The notes: a model not told the origin generated them from the sequence alone. Counted from the first letter of the stretch, positions 50,445-59,400 are shown. The stretch is 64,000 nucleotides of DNA from Clostridia bacterium (GCA_017504165.1 JAFVRR010000010.1:1-64000), one strand, 5' to 3'. Numbers and translations: made by a program.

Positions 50445-51230
50445 ATGACACAGTTACAAATTACAATTTTAGGTATAGTATTAATATTTATCTCGACGGC
50501 GTTAGGCTCGGCGCTAGTATACTTTTTTAAAAATGGAATATCTCCAAAAATTAACACAATATTTTTAGGTTTTGCGGCGGGTGTTATGGTTTCAGCATCC
50601 GTATGGTCACTGTTAATTCCAGCATTAGAGCAGTCTATTAGTTACGGAAAATTATCTTTTTTACCCGCAAGCGTTGGTTTTATTTTAGGCGGTTTGTTCT
50701 TAGTTTTATTAGATAAACTTGTGCCGCATTTTCACAATGCTACTAATAGTGAAGAAGGTCTTAACGTAAAAGTTAAAAAATCGGTTAGATTGTTTTTAGC
50801 GGTAACGTTACACAATATGCCCGAGGGTTTAGCCGTAGGCTTTGCGCTTGGCGCTGCGGGAGCAACGGGGAATACTACCGCAGTTATGTCTGCGCTTGGA
50901 CTTGCAATCGGTATAAGTATTCAAAACTTTACCGAGGGCGCGGCGGTTGCTCTTCCTATTAAAGCGACTACGGGCAGTTCTCATAAAGCCTTTATTATGG
51001 GGGCTATTTCTGGGCTTGTCGAGCCTATTTGCGCTATTATCGGCTTTTTACTTGCATCTTATATTCAAGTACTTCAACCTTGGCTACTCGCTTTTGCGGC
51101 GGGCGCTATGATTTTCGTAGTGGTAGAAGATTTAATACCAGACGCGCAAACTAGCGGGCACTCACATTTAGGAACGTGGAGCGCAATGCTAGGTTTTGTA
51201 CTTATGATGGTAATGGATATTATTCTATAA
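50445..51230 (+). CDS. ZIP family metal transporter
   Basis: 261 residues, eight membrane segments. The metal-site helix HNMPEGLAVGFALG, a second FTEGAAVALP and VVEDLIPDAQ are characteristic of bacterial ZIP proteins, which import Zn2+ or other divalent metals. The first membrane helix starts at residue 4, so the ATG at 50445 must be the start. No Shine-Dalgarno precedes it. Confidence 0.92.
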   Translation: MTQLQITILGIVLIFISTALGSALVYFFKNGISPKINTIFLGFAAGVMVSASVWSLLIPALEQSISYGKLSFLPASVGFILGGLFLVLLDKLVPHFHNATNSEEGLNVKVKKSVRLFLAVTLHNMPEGLAVGFALGAAGATGNTTAVMSALGLAIGISIQNFTEGAAVALPIKATTGSSHKAFIMGAISGLVEPICAIIGFLLASYIQVLQPWLLAFAAGAMIFVVVEDLIPDAQTSGHSHLGTWSAMLGFVLMMVMDIIL

Positions 51231-51242
51231 AGGAGTTATATT

Positions 51243-52010
51243 ATGGACTATAAAAAATTGTTTGATTTATCGGGTAAAGTTTGTATAGTAACAGGTGGTA
51301 GCGGATATTTAGGTAGCGCTTGCGTTTGCGCTCTTAAAGATTTTGGCGCAACGGTTATTAACGCCGATATTAAAGAGCGTGAAGGAGTAGAGGATGCTTT
51401 TATTATGACCGATATTAGCAAAACTGAATCCTTTCAAGCCCTTTTTAGTGAAGTAGAAAACAAATACGGCAAAATTGACGTTTTAGTTAACTGCGCCGCA
51501 TACTTTAAAGGACACGGCAAGGAAAGCCAAATAGAGTTTATGACGGACGAAGTTTGGCAAACGGGTATAGACGGGGCGCTTAATTCTACTTTTAGGGCAA
51601 CGCGTGAAGTTATTCCGTTTATGAAAAAAAGCGGTGGCTCTATTATAAACTTTTGCTCTATGTACGGTTTAGTTTCGCCCGACCTTAGAATTTACGGCGA
51701 AGACAATCCTCAAAAAAATCCACCAAACTATGGCGCGGCAAAAGCGGCGGTTGCTCAATTTACAAGATATTCGGCAGGTGCGCTTGCAAAATACGGCATA
51801 AGGGTTAACTCGGTAACACCAGGTCCATTCCCTGCACCTGGGAACGATAAAGACGTAGAGTTTAATAAAGCCCTTGCATCAAAAACGATGCTCGGTAGAT
51901 TTGGTAAAAATCACGAAATGGCAGGGGCGGTATTGCTTTTAGCGTCGGACGCGTCTACTTTTATGACGGGCTCTAACATAGTAGTCGACGGCGGTTGGAC
52001 TGCTTGGTAA
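51243..52010 (+). CDS. SDR family oxidoreductase
   Basis: 255 residues, classical short-chain dehydrogenase: VTGGSGYLGSA cofactor motif, NCAA, catalytic Ser (NFCSMYG), Tyr and Lys in NYGAAKAAV, C-terminal NIVVDGGW. It is an NAD(P)-dependent sugar or polyol dehydrogenase type. 12 nt after the ZIP gene; probably co-transcribed. Confidence 0.9.
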   Translation: MDYKKLFDLSGKVCIVTGGSGYLGSACVCALKDFGATVINADIKEREGVEDAFIMTDISKTESFQALFSEVENKYGKIDVLVNCAAYFKGHGKESQIEFMTDEVWQTGIDGALNSTFRATREVIPFMKKSGGSIINFCSMYGLVSPDLRIYGEDNPQKNPPNYGAAKAAVAQFTRYSAGALAKYGIRVNSVTPGPFPAPGNDKDVEFNKALASKTMLGRFGKNHEMAGAVLLLASDASTFMTGSNIVVDGGWTAW

Positions 52011-52025
52011 ATAAACAACAACAAA

Positions 52026-52055
52026 ACAAAGCACACTGATTTCAGTGTGCTTTTT
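52026..52055 (+). terminator. Terminator, first of two identical copies
   Basis: 12-bp stem AAAGCACACTGA/TCAGTGTGCTTT with a TT loop. The whole 30-bp string recurs identically at 52881-52910. Confidence 0.9.
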
Positions 52056-52151
52056 ATATAATATCGGTATCTAAAATAGAAATTTTTGAATAGCATATAC
52101 TTCTCCTGTCGGAATATACGTCTGCACCTGTATTTTTATTAATATTAGGTG

Positions 52152-52451
52152 TCAAAAAAGTATGTATCCTGCTAAAACATCTTTGATTATATAATCTAAA
52201 TGTTTATATGGGTAAAGTTCCTTTAGTTTATTGTAGTAAATAATATTTTCATTGAAAAAGTTTTTTAAAATGTTGATTGCCTTTTTATAGTTATTAGTTC
52301 TATTTTCATTTTTTAAATTATCATTAGAAAAGCAAATTTTTTTAGGCAATATTTTTAGAAGTTCAACGTAAAAATCATTGTACATAAATTCTAAAATATG
52401 TTTATTAGGGTATAAATAAGCAATTAGTTTTTTCTTTCTCGCTGTGTCCAT
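52152..52451 (-). CDS. Small unrecognised protein divergent from an XRE regulator
   Basis: 99 residues, Lys/Asn/Tyr-rich, predicted all-helical, start ATG 52451 with GAGGTAATT upstream. No motif recognised. AT content is higher than in most neighbours. It shares the operator region with the XRE gene at 52563 and lies between two identical terminators. Confidence 0.6.
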   Translation of the reverse strand: MDTARKKKLIAYLYPNKHILEFMYNDFYVELLKILPKKICFSNDNLKNENRTNNYKKAINILKNFFNENIIYYNKLKELYPYKHLDYIIKDVLAGYILF

Positions 52452-52464
52452 AATTACCTCATAT

Positions 52465-52500
52465 GAGCATAATATGCTCTAGTTATTATTTTACGAGCAT
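52465..52500. promoter_or_regulatory. Candidate XRE operator
   Basis: Perfect palindrome GAGCATA-A-TATGCTC (52465-52479) and a further half-site GAGCAT (52495-52500). A second inverted repeat GCAATTT/AAATTGC is at 52517-52537. Placed between the divergent small gene and the XRE gene. Confidence 0.55.
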
Positions 52501-52562
52501 TATTTTCCACTGTCAAGCAATTTGGGGTAAAAATTGCTACAATTTACAAAAAGGGGAAAAAT

Positions 52563-52880
52563 ATGCTACTAAAAATCTTAAGACAAGAAAAGGGTGTTAC
52601 TCAAAATGAAGTTGCAATGGCAATAGGCGTAGAAAGATACACGTACGCCAAATGGGAGCAAGGCAGGGCAGAACCTAGTATTTCAGACATTGTTAAACTT
52701 TTAAATTATTTTGATTGTAAGTTTGAAGATTTAATTGGGGAATTAGCATTTGCCAATTTAGGCAAAAACTCGAATACATCCCTTAACAATAAACAAATTC
52801 AATTAGTTTCCGCCTTTAATCTTTTAACGGAAGACGACCAAAATAAAGTTTTAGGGTATATTAGCGCATTACAAAAATAG
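52563..52880 (+). CDS. XRE-family transcriptional regulator
   Basis: 105 residues. Helix-turn-helix VTQNEVAMAIGVERYTYAKWEQG at 14-36, followed by PSISDIVKLLNYF; the C-terminal part is short and helical. Typical single-domain repressor of small cassettes. The stop is followed directly by the second copy of the duplicated terminator. Confidence 0.9.
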   Translation: MLLKILRQEKGVTQNEVAMAIGVERYTYAKWEQGRAEPSISDIVKLLNYFDCKFEDLIGELAFANLGKNSNTSLNNKQIQLVSAFNLLTEDDQNKVLGYISALQK

Positions 52881-52910
52881 ACAAAGCACACTGATTTCAG
52901 TGTGCTTTTT
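52881..52910 (+). terminator. Terminator, second identical copy
   Basis: Identical to 52026-52055. It also terminates the convergent AraC-type gene. Confidence 0.9.
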
Positions 52911-52911
52911 G

Positions 52912-53706
52912 TTAGTCTTGTTTAGTTTTGAATTGGCGTGGAGTGTAGCCCGTGTACTTTTTAAAAATTCTAGAAAAGTAAGAAAAGTCTTCAAAGCCTA
53001 CTTCTTTAGAACATTCGCCAACGTTAAGCGTAGAATAAGTTAAAAGTTCTTTAGCCTTTTCTATTCTAAGTTTTACTTGATAGTTATATGGCGAAAAGCC
53101 CGTGTAATCTTTAAATAAGTGCGAAAATCTACTTTTACTAACAAAGCAAGTTTTAGAATACTTGTCAAGGTCAATCGGTTTATTGTAGTTTTGTTTCATA
53201 GTAAGTATTACTTTTTCTAAATTTTCGTTAAGTCCGCTACTATGATTTTTATCTTTTGCATCACGAAGTAAAGTTTGTAATATAACTAGCAAATAGCCAT
53301 TACAAACGGTTTCGTAGCCCGACCTTTTTTCATTAAACTCTACTATCATTTTATCAAAAATTTCAGTAAACTCTTTTGGATTAGATAGCGTGATTTTAAC
53401 CGTTTTATCCGATTTAAGCGGGTCTAATATTTTACAGAGTTCGCCTGTAAAGTGTATCCACATAAGATGGGAATTATCTTCTTTTTTAAAAGCGTAGCGT
53501 TGTTTAACGTTAGGAAAGTGTAGTATAACTTCGCCCGCGTTAAAAATATTATCGTTATCGTAATAACCTAAGCCACTTTCTACGAATTGAATTCCGTAAT
53601 CTTTGCGCCCTTTTTCCCTTACCGTTAAAGTATCGCGGATATTTAAAACACTTTCGCCACAGTTGTTGACCATTAAATAATTAGTTGAAACGTACTCGCT
53701 AGACAT
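52912..53706 (-). CDS. AraC-family transcriptional regulator
   Basis: 264 residues. Cupin-like N-terminus (about 10-100) and two HTHs at the C-terminus (about 170-262: FVSKSRFSHLFKDYTGFSP, then VGECSKEVGFEDFSYFSRIF and GYTPRQFK). Convergent with the XRE gene; target unknown. Confidence 0.9.
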   Translation of the reverse strand: MSSEYVSTNYLMVNNCGESVLNIRDTLTVREKGRKDYGIQFVESGLGYYDNDNIFNAGEVILHFPNVKQRYAFKKEDNSHLMWIHFTGELCKILDPLKSDKTVKITLSNPKEFTEIFDKMIVEFNEKRSGYETVCNGYLLVILQTLLRDAKDKNHSSGLNENLEKVILTMKQNYNKPIDLDKYSKTCFVSKSRFSHLFKDYTGFSPYNYQVKLRIEKAKELLTYSTLNVGECSKEVGFEDFSYFSRIFKKYTGYTPRQFKTKQD

Positions 53707-53723
53707 AATTTTCTCCTAATAAG

Positions 53724-53752
53724 AGTATAACACTATAAAAAACGCTAGTCAA
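53724..53752 (-). promoter_or_regulatory. Promoter of the AraC-type gene
   Basis: On the - strand TTGACT (53752-53747), 17 bp, TATACT (53729-53724); start codon at 53706. Confidence 0.75.
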
Positions 53753-53838
53753 CAAAATAGCAACTTTGTGCTAATTTAGTAAAAAATAAAGACTGCGGTA
53801 TATGTGGCGTAGTGATAGGGATTTTTTACGACAATTTA

Positions 53839-53873
53839 AAAGAGTGGCAAAAATTTTGCTACTCTTTACTTTT
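53839..53873. terminator. Long hairpin, probable terminator
   Basis: A 14-bp stem AAAGAGTGGCAAAA/TTTTGCTACTCTTT (one G-T) with T-tracts nearby on both sides. Confidence 0.6.
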
Positions 53874-53883
53874 TTGCATTGTA

Positions 53884-53917
53884 AAAACACACAACTTTCA
53901 TTTGAAAGTATAGTGTG
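53884..53917 (-). terminator. Terminator of the small - strand gene
   Basis: Inverted repeat CACAC..ACTTTCA/TGAAAGT..GTGTG; T5 follows on the - strand. Confidence 0.65.
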
Positions 53918-53949
53918 CTACACTTAAAATTTTTAACTAAACCAACTTT

Positions 53950-54426
53950 TTATTCCACAACTCTCCATTTCATAGATTTGGCAATAGCATACGAACTTTT
54001 TTTCATTTCTTCTTCGTTGCTATATGTATTGTCAGCCCATACAATCCAATGTTTCTCATTGATTATAACGGTAGTATCGGTAATATCCCATTGGCTATCT
54101 TTTATTTGCCACTCTAAAAGATTTTTAAATTCAATCTCTATAAGAGTATCGCAAATACTTGTAACTAATATTCGAAGAATTAACTTTGTTTCTTCAGGGT
54201 TAAAACTATATTCATCCCCTATTGAAGATATACCATTATTAAGGTATTGGACACCAACAATAAATCCATCGTGCAACGAATTTGTTTTATCAAGAAACAT
54301 CTTTATATCTTTTTGAGTTTTTACCGAATTGAACATATCTTTATTATCTTTAAAACCTTGTCTACGAGTAAATTTATTATACAAAAAAAATTTGTATAAC
54401 GCAATCGTTTTTGCGTGGGTAAACAA
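53950..54426 (-). CDS. Hypothetical protein, possibly an immunity-type or orphan protein
   Basis: 158 residues as read; no clear ribosome site for the first ATG, and the first ~30 residues look non-conserved, so ATG 54336 (128 residues) is an alternative. The middle, SLHDGFIVGVQYLNNG, then ILRILVTSICDTLIEIEF and EKHWIVWADN, has the beta/alpha alternation of a folded domain. A terminator follows. A + strand ORF over the same bases (53915-54316) is a shadow. Confidence 0.6.
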   Translation of the reverse strand: MFTHAKTIALYKFFLYNKFTRRQGFKDNKDMFNSVKTQKDIKMFLDKTNSLHDGFIVGVQYLNNGISSIGDEYSFNPEETKLILRILVTSICDTLIEIEFKNLLEWQIKDSQWDITDTTVIINEKHWIVWADNTYSNEEEMKKSSYAIAKSMKWRVVE

Positions 54427-54428
54427 AA

Positions 54429-54455
54429 ACTCGACTTGTGAAAAGTCGAGTTTTA
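54429..54455 (-). terminator. Terminator between the hypothetical and DeoR-type genes
   Basis: Stem ACTCGACTT/AAGTCGAGT flanked by A4 and T4. Confidence 0.7.
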
Positions 54456-54505
54456 TAAATTATTCAATTTAAATCCCTATGGGAAACGCCCTTAAACGCA
54501 GTCTT

Positions 54506-55228
54506 TTATCTTGTTTTTATATTGTTTGGGATTTCACTATTAGAAAAAATATAATCAACGTCTTTACTGTTACATAAAGTGTGGAAATAGGTTTTATTAA
54601 ATTTATTGTCGGTCATTAAAAAAATACGCGTTTTAGATTTTTTTAAAAATGCCCGCCTTACCGCAGTTTCTTCTTCAGAAGTATCTGTAAAATCGCCGTT
54701 GAAGTTTATTCCCTTACAAGAAATAAAACACTTATCAACGTTAAACTTTTCTGCAAATTCAATGGCGTCTATTCCCATACACACTAAAGAGTTTTCCATT
54801 ATAAGCCCACCCGTACAATACGTTTTTATGTGGTGCGAGCACATAATTTCCGCAGTTTTAATGCTATAAGTAACAACGATTATATCCTTTATTTTAGATA
54901 AGTATTTTGCTAAATATTGCGCGGTTGAAGAGCCGTCGATAAAAATAGAGTCGCCTTCTTTAACAAGTTCTGACGCCTTTCGGCAAATTTCACTTTTAGC
55001 GATAGAGTCAACTGATTCCCTAATAAAAAGGGGAACTTGTTTGTTAGTTTCTATAATTGGTTTTGCGCCACCATATATTCTTTTTAATGCGCCTAATTTT
55101 TCAAGTTCAGATAAATCGCGCCTAACTGTTGCTTCTGAAACGTATAGTTCTTTTACTAAAGAATTAACGCTTACTTCTCCGTCTCTTGCCAAAATATCAA
55201 TTATTTGTTTGTGTCTAAAATTATTCAT
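54506..55228 (-). CDS. DeoR-family transcriptional regulator
   Basis: 240 residues. N-terminal winged HTH (VSVNSLVKELYVSEATVRRDLSEL, then RIYGGA) and a C-terminal DeoR sensor domain (IFIDGSSTAQYLAKYL, VVTYSIKTAEIM, DKCFISCKGI) that binds a sugar phosphate. Divergent from the polyol dehydrogenase/epimerase operon, which it probably represses. Confidence 0.93.
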   Translation of the reverse strand: MNNFRHKQIIDILARDGEVSVNSLVKELYVSEATVRRDLSELEKLGALKRIYGGAKPIIETNKQVPLFIRESVDSIAKSEICRKASELVKEGDSIFIDGSSTAQYLAKYLSKIKDIIVVTYSIKTAEIMCSHHIKTYCTGGLIMENSLVCMGIDAIEFAEKFNVDKCFISCKGINFNGDFTDTSEEETAVRRAFLKKSKTRIFLMTDNKFNKTYFHTLCNSKDVDYIFSNSEIPNNIKTR

Positions 55229-55239
55229 AATTCCCGATT

Positions 55240-55355
55240 AAAACTCAATCATTTTGATTGATTATTTTGTATATTTGATTATATTTTAACAGTTTTATGA
55301 TTGTTTGTCAATAATTAAGCCATATATTGACAATCAAATCAATCAATGTTATATT
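55240..55355. promoter_or_regulatory. DeoR operator region and promoter
   Basis: Promoter for the right-hand operon: TTGACA (55327-55332), 17 bp, TATATT (55350-55355). The spacer holds ATCAAATCAATCAA, and near the regulator's own start (55245-55263) there is AATCATTTTGATTGATT, with another TGATTGTTTGTCAAT near 55296. TTGATTG-type half-sites repeated in both orientations fit a DeoR operator. Confidence 0.7.
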
Positions 55356-55381
55356 TTTGAAAAAACTAGGTTGGTAAAATT

Positions 55382-56359
55382 ATGAAGTGTTTGGTTTATC
55401 AAGACGGGCATAGAGAAATTGTAAAAAGTGAAAAACTTACTCCCACTAAAAACGAATGCGTATTTGAAGTTAAAGCGTGTGGAATTTGCGGTAGTGATTT
55501 ACCGCGCGTTTTTAACGGAACGTCTTATTATTATCCTATCGTTTTAGGCCACGAATTTGCAGGCGTCGTTAAAGACAGTTTGAACTCTAACCTTATAGGC
55601 AAACGCGCTTGCGTTTTTCCTATACTTCCGTGCAAAAAATGCGAATTTTGCAAAAAGGAACAATGGGCAAACTGCGTTAATTACGATTATTACGGCTCTA
55701 GGCGTGACGGCGGGCTTCAGTCTGAACTTTTAATAAACGAAAATAATTTAATTTTTATACCTGATAACGTATCCTATCTTTCGGCGTCTATGATTGAGCC
55801 TGTTGCCGTATGCTTGCACGCGGTAAAAAAGGCTAAAATCAATAAGAAAAGTAAAGTTTTAGTTTACGGCGCGGGAACTATTGGCTTGTTATTGGCTAGT
55901 TGGGCAAAGGCGCTAGGCGCTAAAACGGTAGAAATTAGCGATCCGAACGAAGAGAGATTGAACTTTGCTAAAACTTTAGGTTTTCAAGGCTATAGCGGTG
56001 GCGAAATGGACGTTATATTTGAAGCGAGTGGCGTAGGCGTTGCTCTTAACGATGCAATTATAAACTGTAAGCCGTTTGGTGAAATAGTTTTAGTAGGTCA
56101 CGGCAAAAAAGACGTAAATATTACACACCAAAATTTCGCATTAATATTGCGCAAACAGTTAAAAATATACGGAACTTGGAATTCAGACTTTAAAAAGAAA
56201 GTCAACGATTGGCAAGAGTCTATTGACGCCATATCTAACGGAATAATTGAACCCGAAAAGTTAATAACCCATAAAATATCATTAAAAGATGGGGATAAAG
56301 CCTTCAAAATTATTGAAGAAGGCAAAGAATTTTACAATAAAATTACGGTGGTAAACTAA
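55382..56359 (+). CDS. Zinc-dependent medium-chain alcohol/polyol dehydrogenase
   Basis: 325 residues. GHEFAGVV catalytic-zinc motif, structural zinc Cys in CKKCEFCKKEQWANC, Rossmann GAGTIGLLLAS. Resembles galactitol-1-phosphate 5-dehydrogenase and sorbitol dehydrogenase. It is translated 2 nt ahead of a ketose-phosphate epimerase, suggesting a phosphorylated polyol substrate. Confidence 0.88.
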   Translation: MKCLVYQDGHREIVKSEKLTPTKNECVFEVKACGICGSDLPRVFNGTSYYYPIVLGHEFAGVVKDSLNSNLIGKRACVFPILPCKKCEFCKKEQWANCVNYDYYGSRRDGGLQSELLINENNLIFIPDNVSYLSASMIEPVAVCLHAVKKAKINKKSKVLVYGAGTIGLLLASWAKALGAKTVEISDPNEERLNFAKTLGFQGYSGGEMDVIFEASGVGVALNDAIINCKPFGEIVLVGHGKKDVNITHQNFALILRKQLKIYGTWNSDFKKKVNDWQESIDAISNGIIEPEKLITHKISLKDGDKAFKIIEEGKEFYNKITVVN

Positions 56360-56360
56360 T

Positions 56361-57023
56361 ATGATAAAACAAATAGCGCCGTCTATGATGTGCTGTGATT
56401 TTTTAGATTTAAAAAATCAATTAGAAATTTTTGAAAAAACTAAAATAGAATATTTACATATAGACGTTATGGACGGAAGTTTCGTGCCTAACTATACTTT
56501 AGGTACAGACTTTGTAAAAAAATTGCACAAATCTACTAATATTCCACTAGATTTACATTTAATGATTGACCGACCTGAAGACAAAATAGAGTGGTTTGAA
56601 TTAAACGAAAACGACATAGTAAGCGTGCACTTTGAGTCTACTAATCACCTTCAACGCACTTTACAAAGAATAAAAAATAAAGGTGCAAAGGCAATGGTGG
56701 CAATCAATCCCGCCACCCCCGTATGTATGCTTGAAGAAGTTTTAGACGATATTTACGGCGTTTTAATAATGACTGTAAACCCGGGTTATGCGGGGCAAAA
56801 ACTTATACCAAGCGCGCTTGAAAAAATTTCTAAAACGAGAAAGTTTTTAGACGAACACGGCAAAACCGATATTTTGATTGAAGTAGACGGAAACGTCAGT
56901 TATGAAAATGCGAAACTTATGAGTGAAAAGGGAGCGAATATTTTTGTAGCGGGAACTTCCGCAATATTTTGCGATAACAAATTAGAAAAGAACATAGAAA
57001 AATTTAGAGAATTTATTAAATAA
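56361..57023 (+). CDS. Ribulose-phosphate 3-epimerase family (allulose-6-phosphate epimerase-like)
   Basis: 220 residues. IDVMDGSFVPNYT, LHLMI, NPATPV, MTVNPGYAGQ and EVDGNV give the complete metal and phosphate sites of the Rpe/AlsE family. Context (DeoR, polyol dehydrogenase) favours a catabolic ketohexose- or ketopentose-phosphate epimerase rather than the housekeeping Rpe. Confidence 0.9.
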   Translation: MIKQIAPSMMCCDFLDLKNQLEIFEKTKIEYLHIDVMDGSFVPNYTLGTDFVKKLHKSTNIPLDLHLMIDRPEDKIEWFELNENDIVSVHFESTNHLQRTLQRIKNKGAKAMVAINPATPVCMLEEVLDDIYGVLIMTVNPGYAGQKLIPSALEKISKTRKFLDEHGKTDILIEVDGNVSYENAKLMSEKGANIFVAGTSAIFCDNKLEKNIEKFREFIK

Positions 57024-57027
57024 AAAC

Positions 57028-57061
57028 AAACCCCAACTGTAATTTACAGTCGGGGTTTTTA
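57028..57061 (+). terminator. Terminator
   Basis: AAACCCC-A-ACTGTAA pairs with TTACAGT-C-GGGGTTT; T5 follows. Also serves the convergent PHP gene. Confidence 0.85.
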
Positions 57062-57065
57062 TTGT

Positions 57066-57884
57066 TTATAATTCTTCAGCGATAATAGGCTTGCGGTTTT
57101 CGTAGTAGTAATATTTTGTAAAGCCACATTTTTTAAGTAGTTCTTTACCTTCTTTAAGTCCTAAGTCTACCTTTTGACAAACGTGCGCGTCCGAGCCTAA
57201 ATTTATAAGTTCACCGCCCATTTCTCTATATAGTTTTAAAATTTCTTCGTTTGGCATAAAAAATCCGCTACCCGCATTAGAAGTATTAAGTTCTAATGCC
57301 TTGCTACGCTTGATTATAATTTGTAAAATATCTTTAATTTCTTTTTCTATTGTTTTAAAGTCAACTTTTACTTTATCACGGCACGTTATATATCTAAGCG
57401 GATAAGTAAGGTGGGCTAAAACGTCATAGTCGCTATTTTTGGCAATATCAATTAAAATTTTATAATAGTTTTTAATCAATTCTACTATTTGCTCTTTAGA
57501 AAAAGTTTTAAAATCGTTATTGCAAAGTCTGCGTTCAAGTTTACGGCTACTAATTGTAATATCATCGTGTAAAGAAGATAATACAACGTCAATATCGCCA
57601 ACGCTAAGCGCCTGTTTTTCATAAGAAGGGTTAAAGTGATATTCGCTAATTTCCATACCGAATAAAATTTTAAGTTTGCCGTTATATTTTTTGTTAAGCG
57701 TTAATATTTCATTTTTGCAATCAATTAGGTCTTTAGTTTTCAAACCGTTAGGATGATGCCAAAAACATACGTGGTCTGTTATCGCTATTGCGGTTAGACC
57801 TTTATTAATTGCTTCTTTACAAATATCGTCTATTTCTTCCGTGCTGTCAACGGAATATTTTGAATGTATATGAGAGTTTACCAT
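57066..57884 (-). CDS. PHP-domain phosphoesterase (histidinol-phosphatase-like)
   Basis: 272 residues. Metal motifs NSHIHSKYS, AITDHVCFW, FGMEISE, SSLHDD, AHLTYP and GSDAHV are the full PHP set, as in HisK/HisJ histidinol phosphatases. No his genes are nearby, so another phosphate monoester is possible. Confidence 0.88.
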   Translation of the reverse strand: MVNSHIHSKYSVDSTEEIDDICKEAINKGLTAIAITDHVCFWHHPNGLKTKDLIDCKNEILTLNKKYNGKLKILFGMEISEYHFNPSYEKQALSVGDIDVVLSSLHDDITISSRKLERRLCNNDFKTFSKEQIVELIKNYYKILIDIAKNSDYDVLAHLTYPLRYITCRDKVKVDFKTIEKEIKDILQIIIKRSKALELNTSNAGSGFFMPNEEILKLYREMGGELINLGSDAHVCQKVDLGLKEGKELLKKCGFTKYYYYENRKPIIAEEL

Positions 57885-57930
57885 AATAGTTAAGTATATA
57901 TTTATAACTTGATAATGTCAAACAAAATAA

Positions 57931-57957
57931 AACCGTACCTAGTAGGTACGGTTAAAT
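57931..57957 (-). terminator. Terminator of glyS
   Basis: 9-bp stem AACCGTACC/GGTACGGTT; T-rich on the - strand side. Confidence 0.8.
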
Positions 57958-57963
57958 TTTTAA

Positions 57964-59364
57964 TTAAAATGCGATTTTTTCTTCAATGTACGCTTTAAGT
58001 TCGCTAATAGGGATTCTAACTTGTTCCATAGTATCTCTATCACGAACAGTCACGCAGTTATCAGTTTCGCTATCGAAGTCGTAAGTGATACAGAAAGGAG
58101 TACCAATTTCGTCTTCTCTACGATATCTTTTACCAATAGAACCTGCCTCGTCGTAATCAACAGGGAAGTATTTAGAAAGTTCGTCTGCAATTTCGATAGC
58201 CTTTTCAGAAAGTTTCTTAGAAAGTGGTAAAACGGCAGCCTTGAACGGAGCAAGCGCTGGGTGAAGGTGCATAACCGTTCTAACGTCGTTTTCGCCAACG
58301 GTTTCTTCATCGTAAGCATTGCAAAGTACTGCAAGTACGCATCTTTCTACGCCAAGTGATGGTTCAACAACGTAAGGTACGTATTTTTCGCCAGTTTCGC
58401 TATCAAAGTAAGCAAGGTCTTTCTTAGAAACGTTTTGGTGTTGAGTAAGGTCGTAGTCAGTTCTGTCCGCAACGCCCCAAAGTTCGCCCCAACCGAATGG
58501 GAATAAGAATTCAAAGTCGGTAGTTGCTTTAGAGTAGAAGCAAAGTTCTTCAGGCGAGTGGTCACGAAGCCTAATTCTTTCGTCTTTTAAGCCGATAGAT
58601 AAAAGCCAGTTGTGGCAGAAACTTCTCCAGTAATTAAACCATTCTAAGTCTGTACCAGGTTTGCAGAAGAATTCAAGTTCCATTTGTTCAAATTCACGCA
58701 CGCGGAAAATAAAGTTACCAGGCGTAATTTCGTTTCTAAACGATTTACCAATTTGACCGATACCGAAAGGAATTTTTCTTCTTGCAGAACGTTGTACGTT
58801 TACAAAGTTAGTGAAAATACCTTGTGCAGTTTCAGGGCGGAGATAAACGGTGTTTTTACTGTCTTCCGTAACGCCTTGGAAAGTTTTGAACATTAAGTTG
58901 AATTGTCTAATATCCGTAAAGTTGTGTTTGCCACAAGTTGGGCAAGGGATATTGTGTTCTTCAACGAAGTTTTTCATATCTTCGTGAGTGAACGAATCGA
59001 TAGGTCTTTCTAAAACGTAGCCCGTTTCTTTAGCCCAGTCTTCAATAAGTTTATCAGCCCTAAATCTTTCGTGGCATTCTTTACAGTCCATAAGCGGGTC
59101 GGAGAAACCTGCTAAGTGACCTGATGCAACCCAAGTTTGTGGGTTCATTAAAATAGCCGCGTCAAGACCGACGTTGTATTTGTTTTCTTGAACGAATTTT
59201 TTCCACCACGCCTTTTTAACGTTGTTTTTAAGTTCTACGCCAAGTGGACCGTAGTCCCAAGTATTAGCGAGACCGCCGTAAATTTCAGAGCCAGGGAAAA
59301 TAAAGCCCCTAGTCTTACAAAGTGTAACTATTTTCTCCATAGTTGCAACTGATTTTTCTTCCAT
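57964..59364 (-). CDS. glyS: Glycyl-tRNA synthetase (dimeric type)
   Basis: 466 residues from ATG 59364 (GTGAGG 6 nt upstream; an earlier in-frame start at 59376 overlaps that site). Class II motifs: [32 protein letters not shown] (motif 2 region), [22 protein letters not shown] (motif 3). A Cys4-like site ([15 protein letters not shown]) is visible. It charges tRNA-Gly. No T-box precedes it. Confidence 0.96.
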   Translation of the reverse strand: MEEKSVATMEKIVTLCKTRGFIFPGSEIYGGLANTWDYGPLGVELKNNVKKAWWKKFVQENKYNVGLDAAILMNPQTWVASGHLAGFSDPLMDCKECHERFRADKLIEDWAKETGYVLERPIDSFTHEDMKNFVEEHNIPCPTCGKHNFTDIRQFNLMFKTFQGVTEDSKNTVYLRPETAQGIFTNFVNVQRSARRKIPFGIGQIGKSFRNEITPGNFIFRVREFEQMELEFFCKPGTDLEWFNYWRSFCHNWLLSIGLKDERIRLRDHSPEELCFYSKATTDFEFLFPFGWGELWGVADRTDYDLTQHQNVSKKDLAYFDSETGEKYVPYVVEPSLGVERCVLAVLCNAYDEETVGENDVRTVMHLHPALAPFKAAVLPLSKKLSEKAIEIADELSKYFPVDYDEAGSIGKRYRREDEIGTPFCITYDFDSETDNCVTVRDRDTMEQVRIPISELKAYIEEKIAF

Positions 59365-59400
59365 TGTTAACCTCACGATAAAATATTTAAATAATTATAT

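Noticed and set aside
53915-54316. + strand ORF of 133 codons
   Set aside because: Exactly opposite the - strand gene 53950-54426, hydrophobic Ser/Ile/Phe-rich shadow without a ribosome site; the - strand frame has balanced composition and a terminator.
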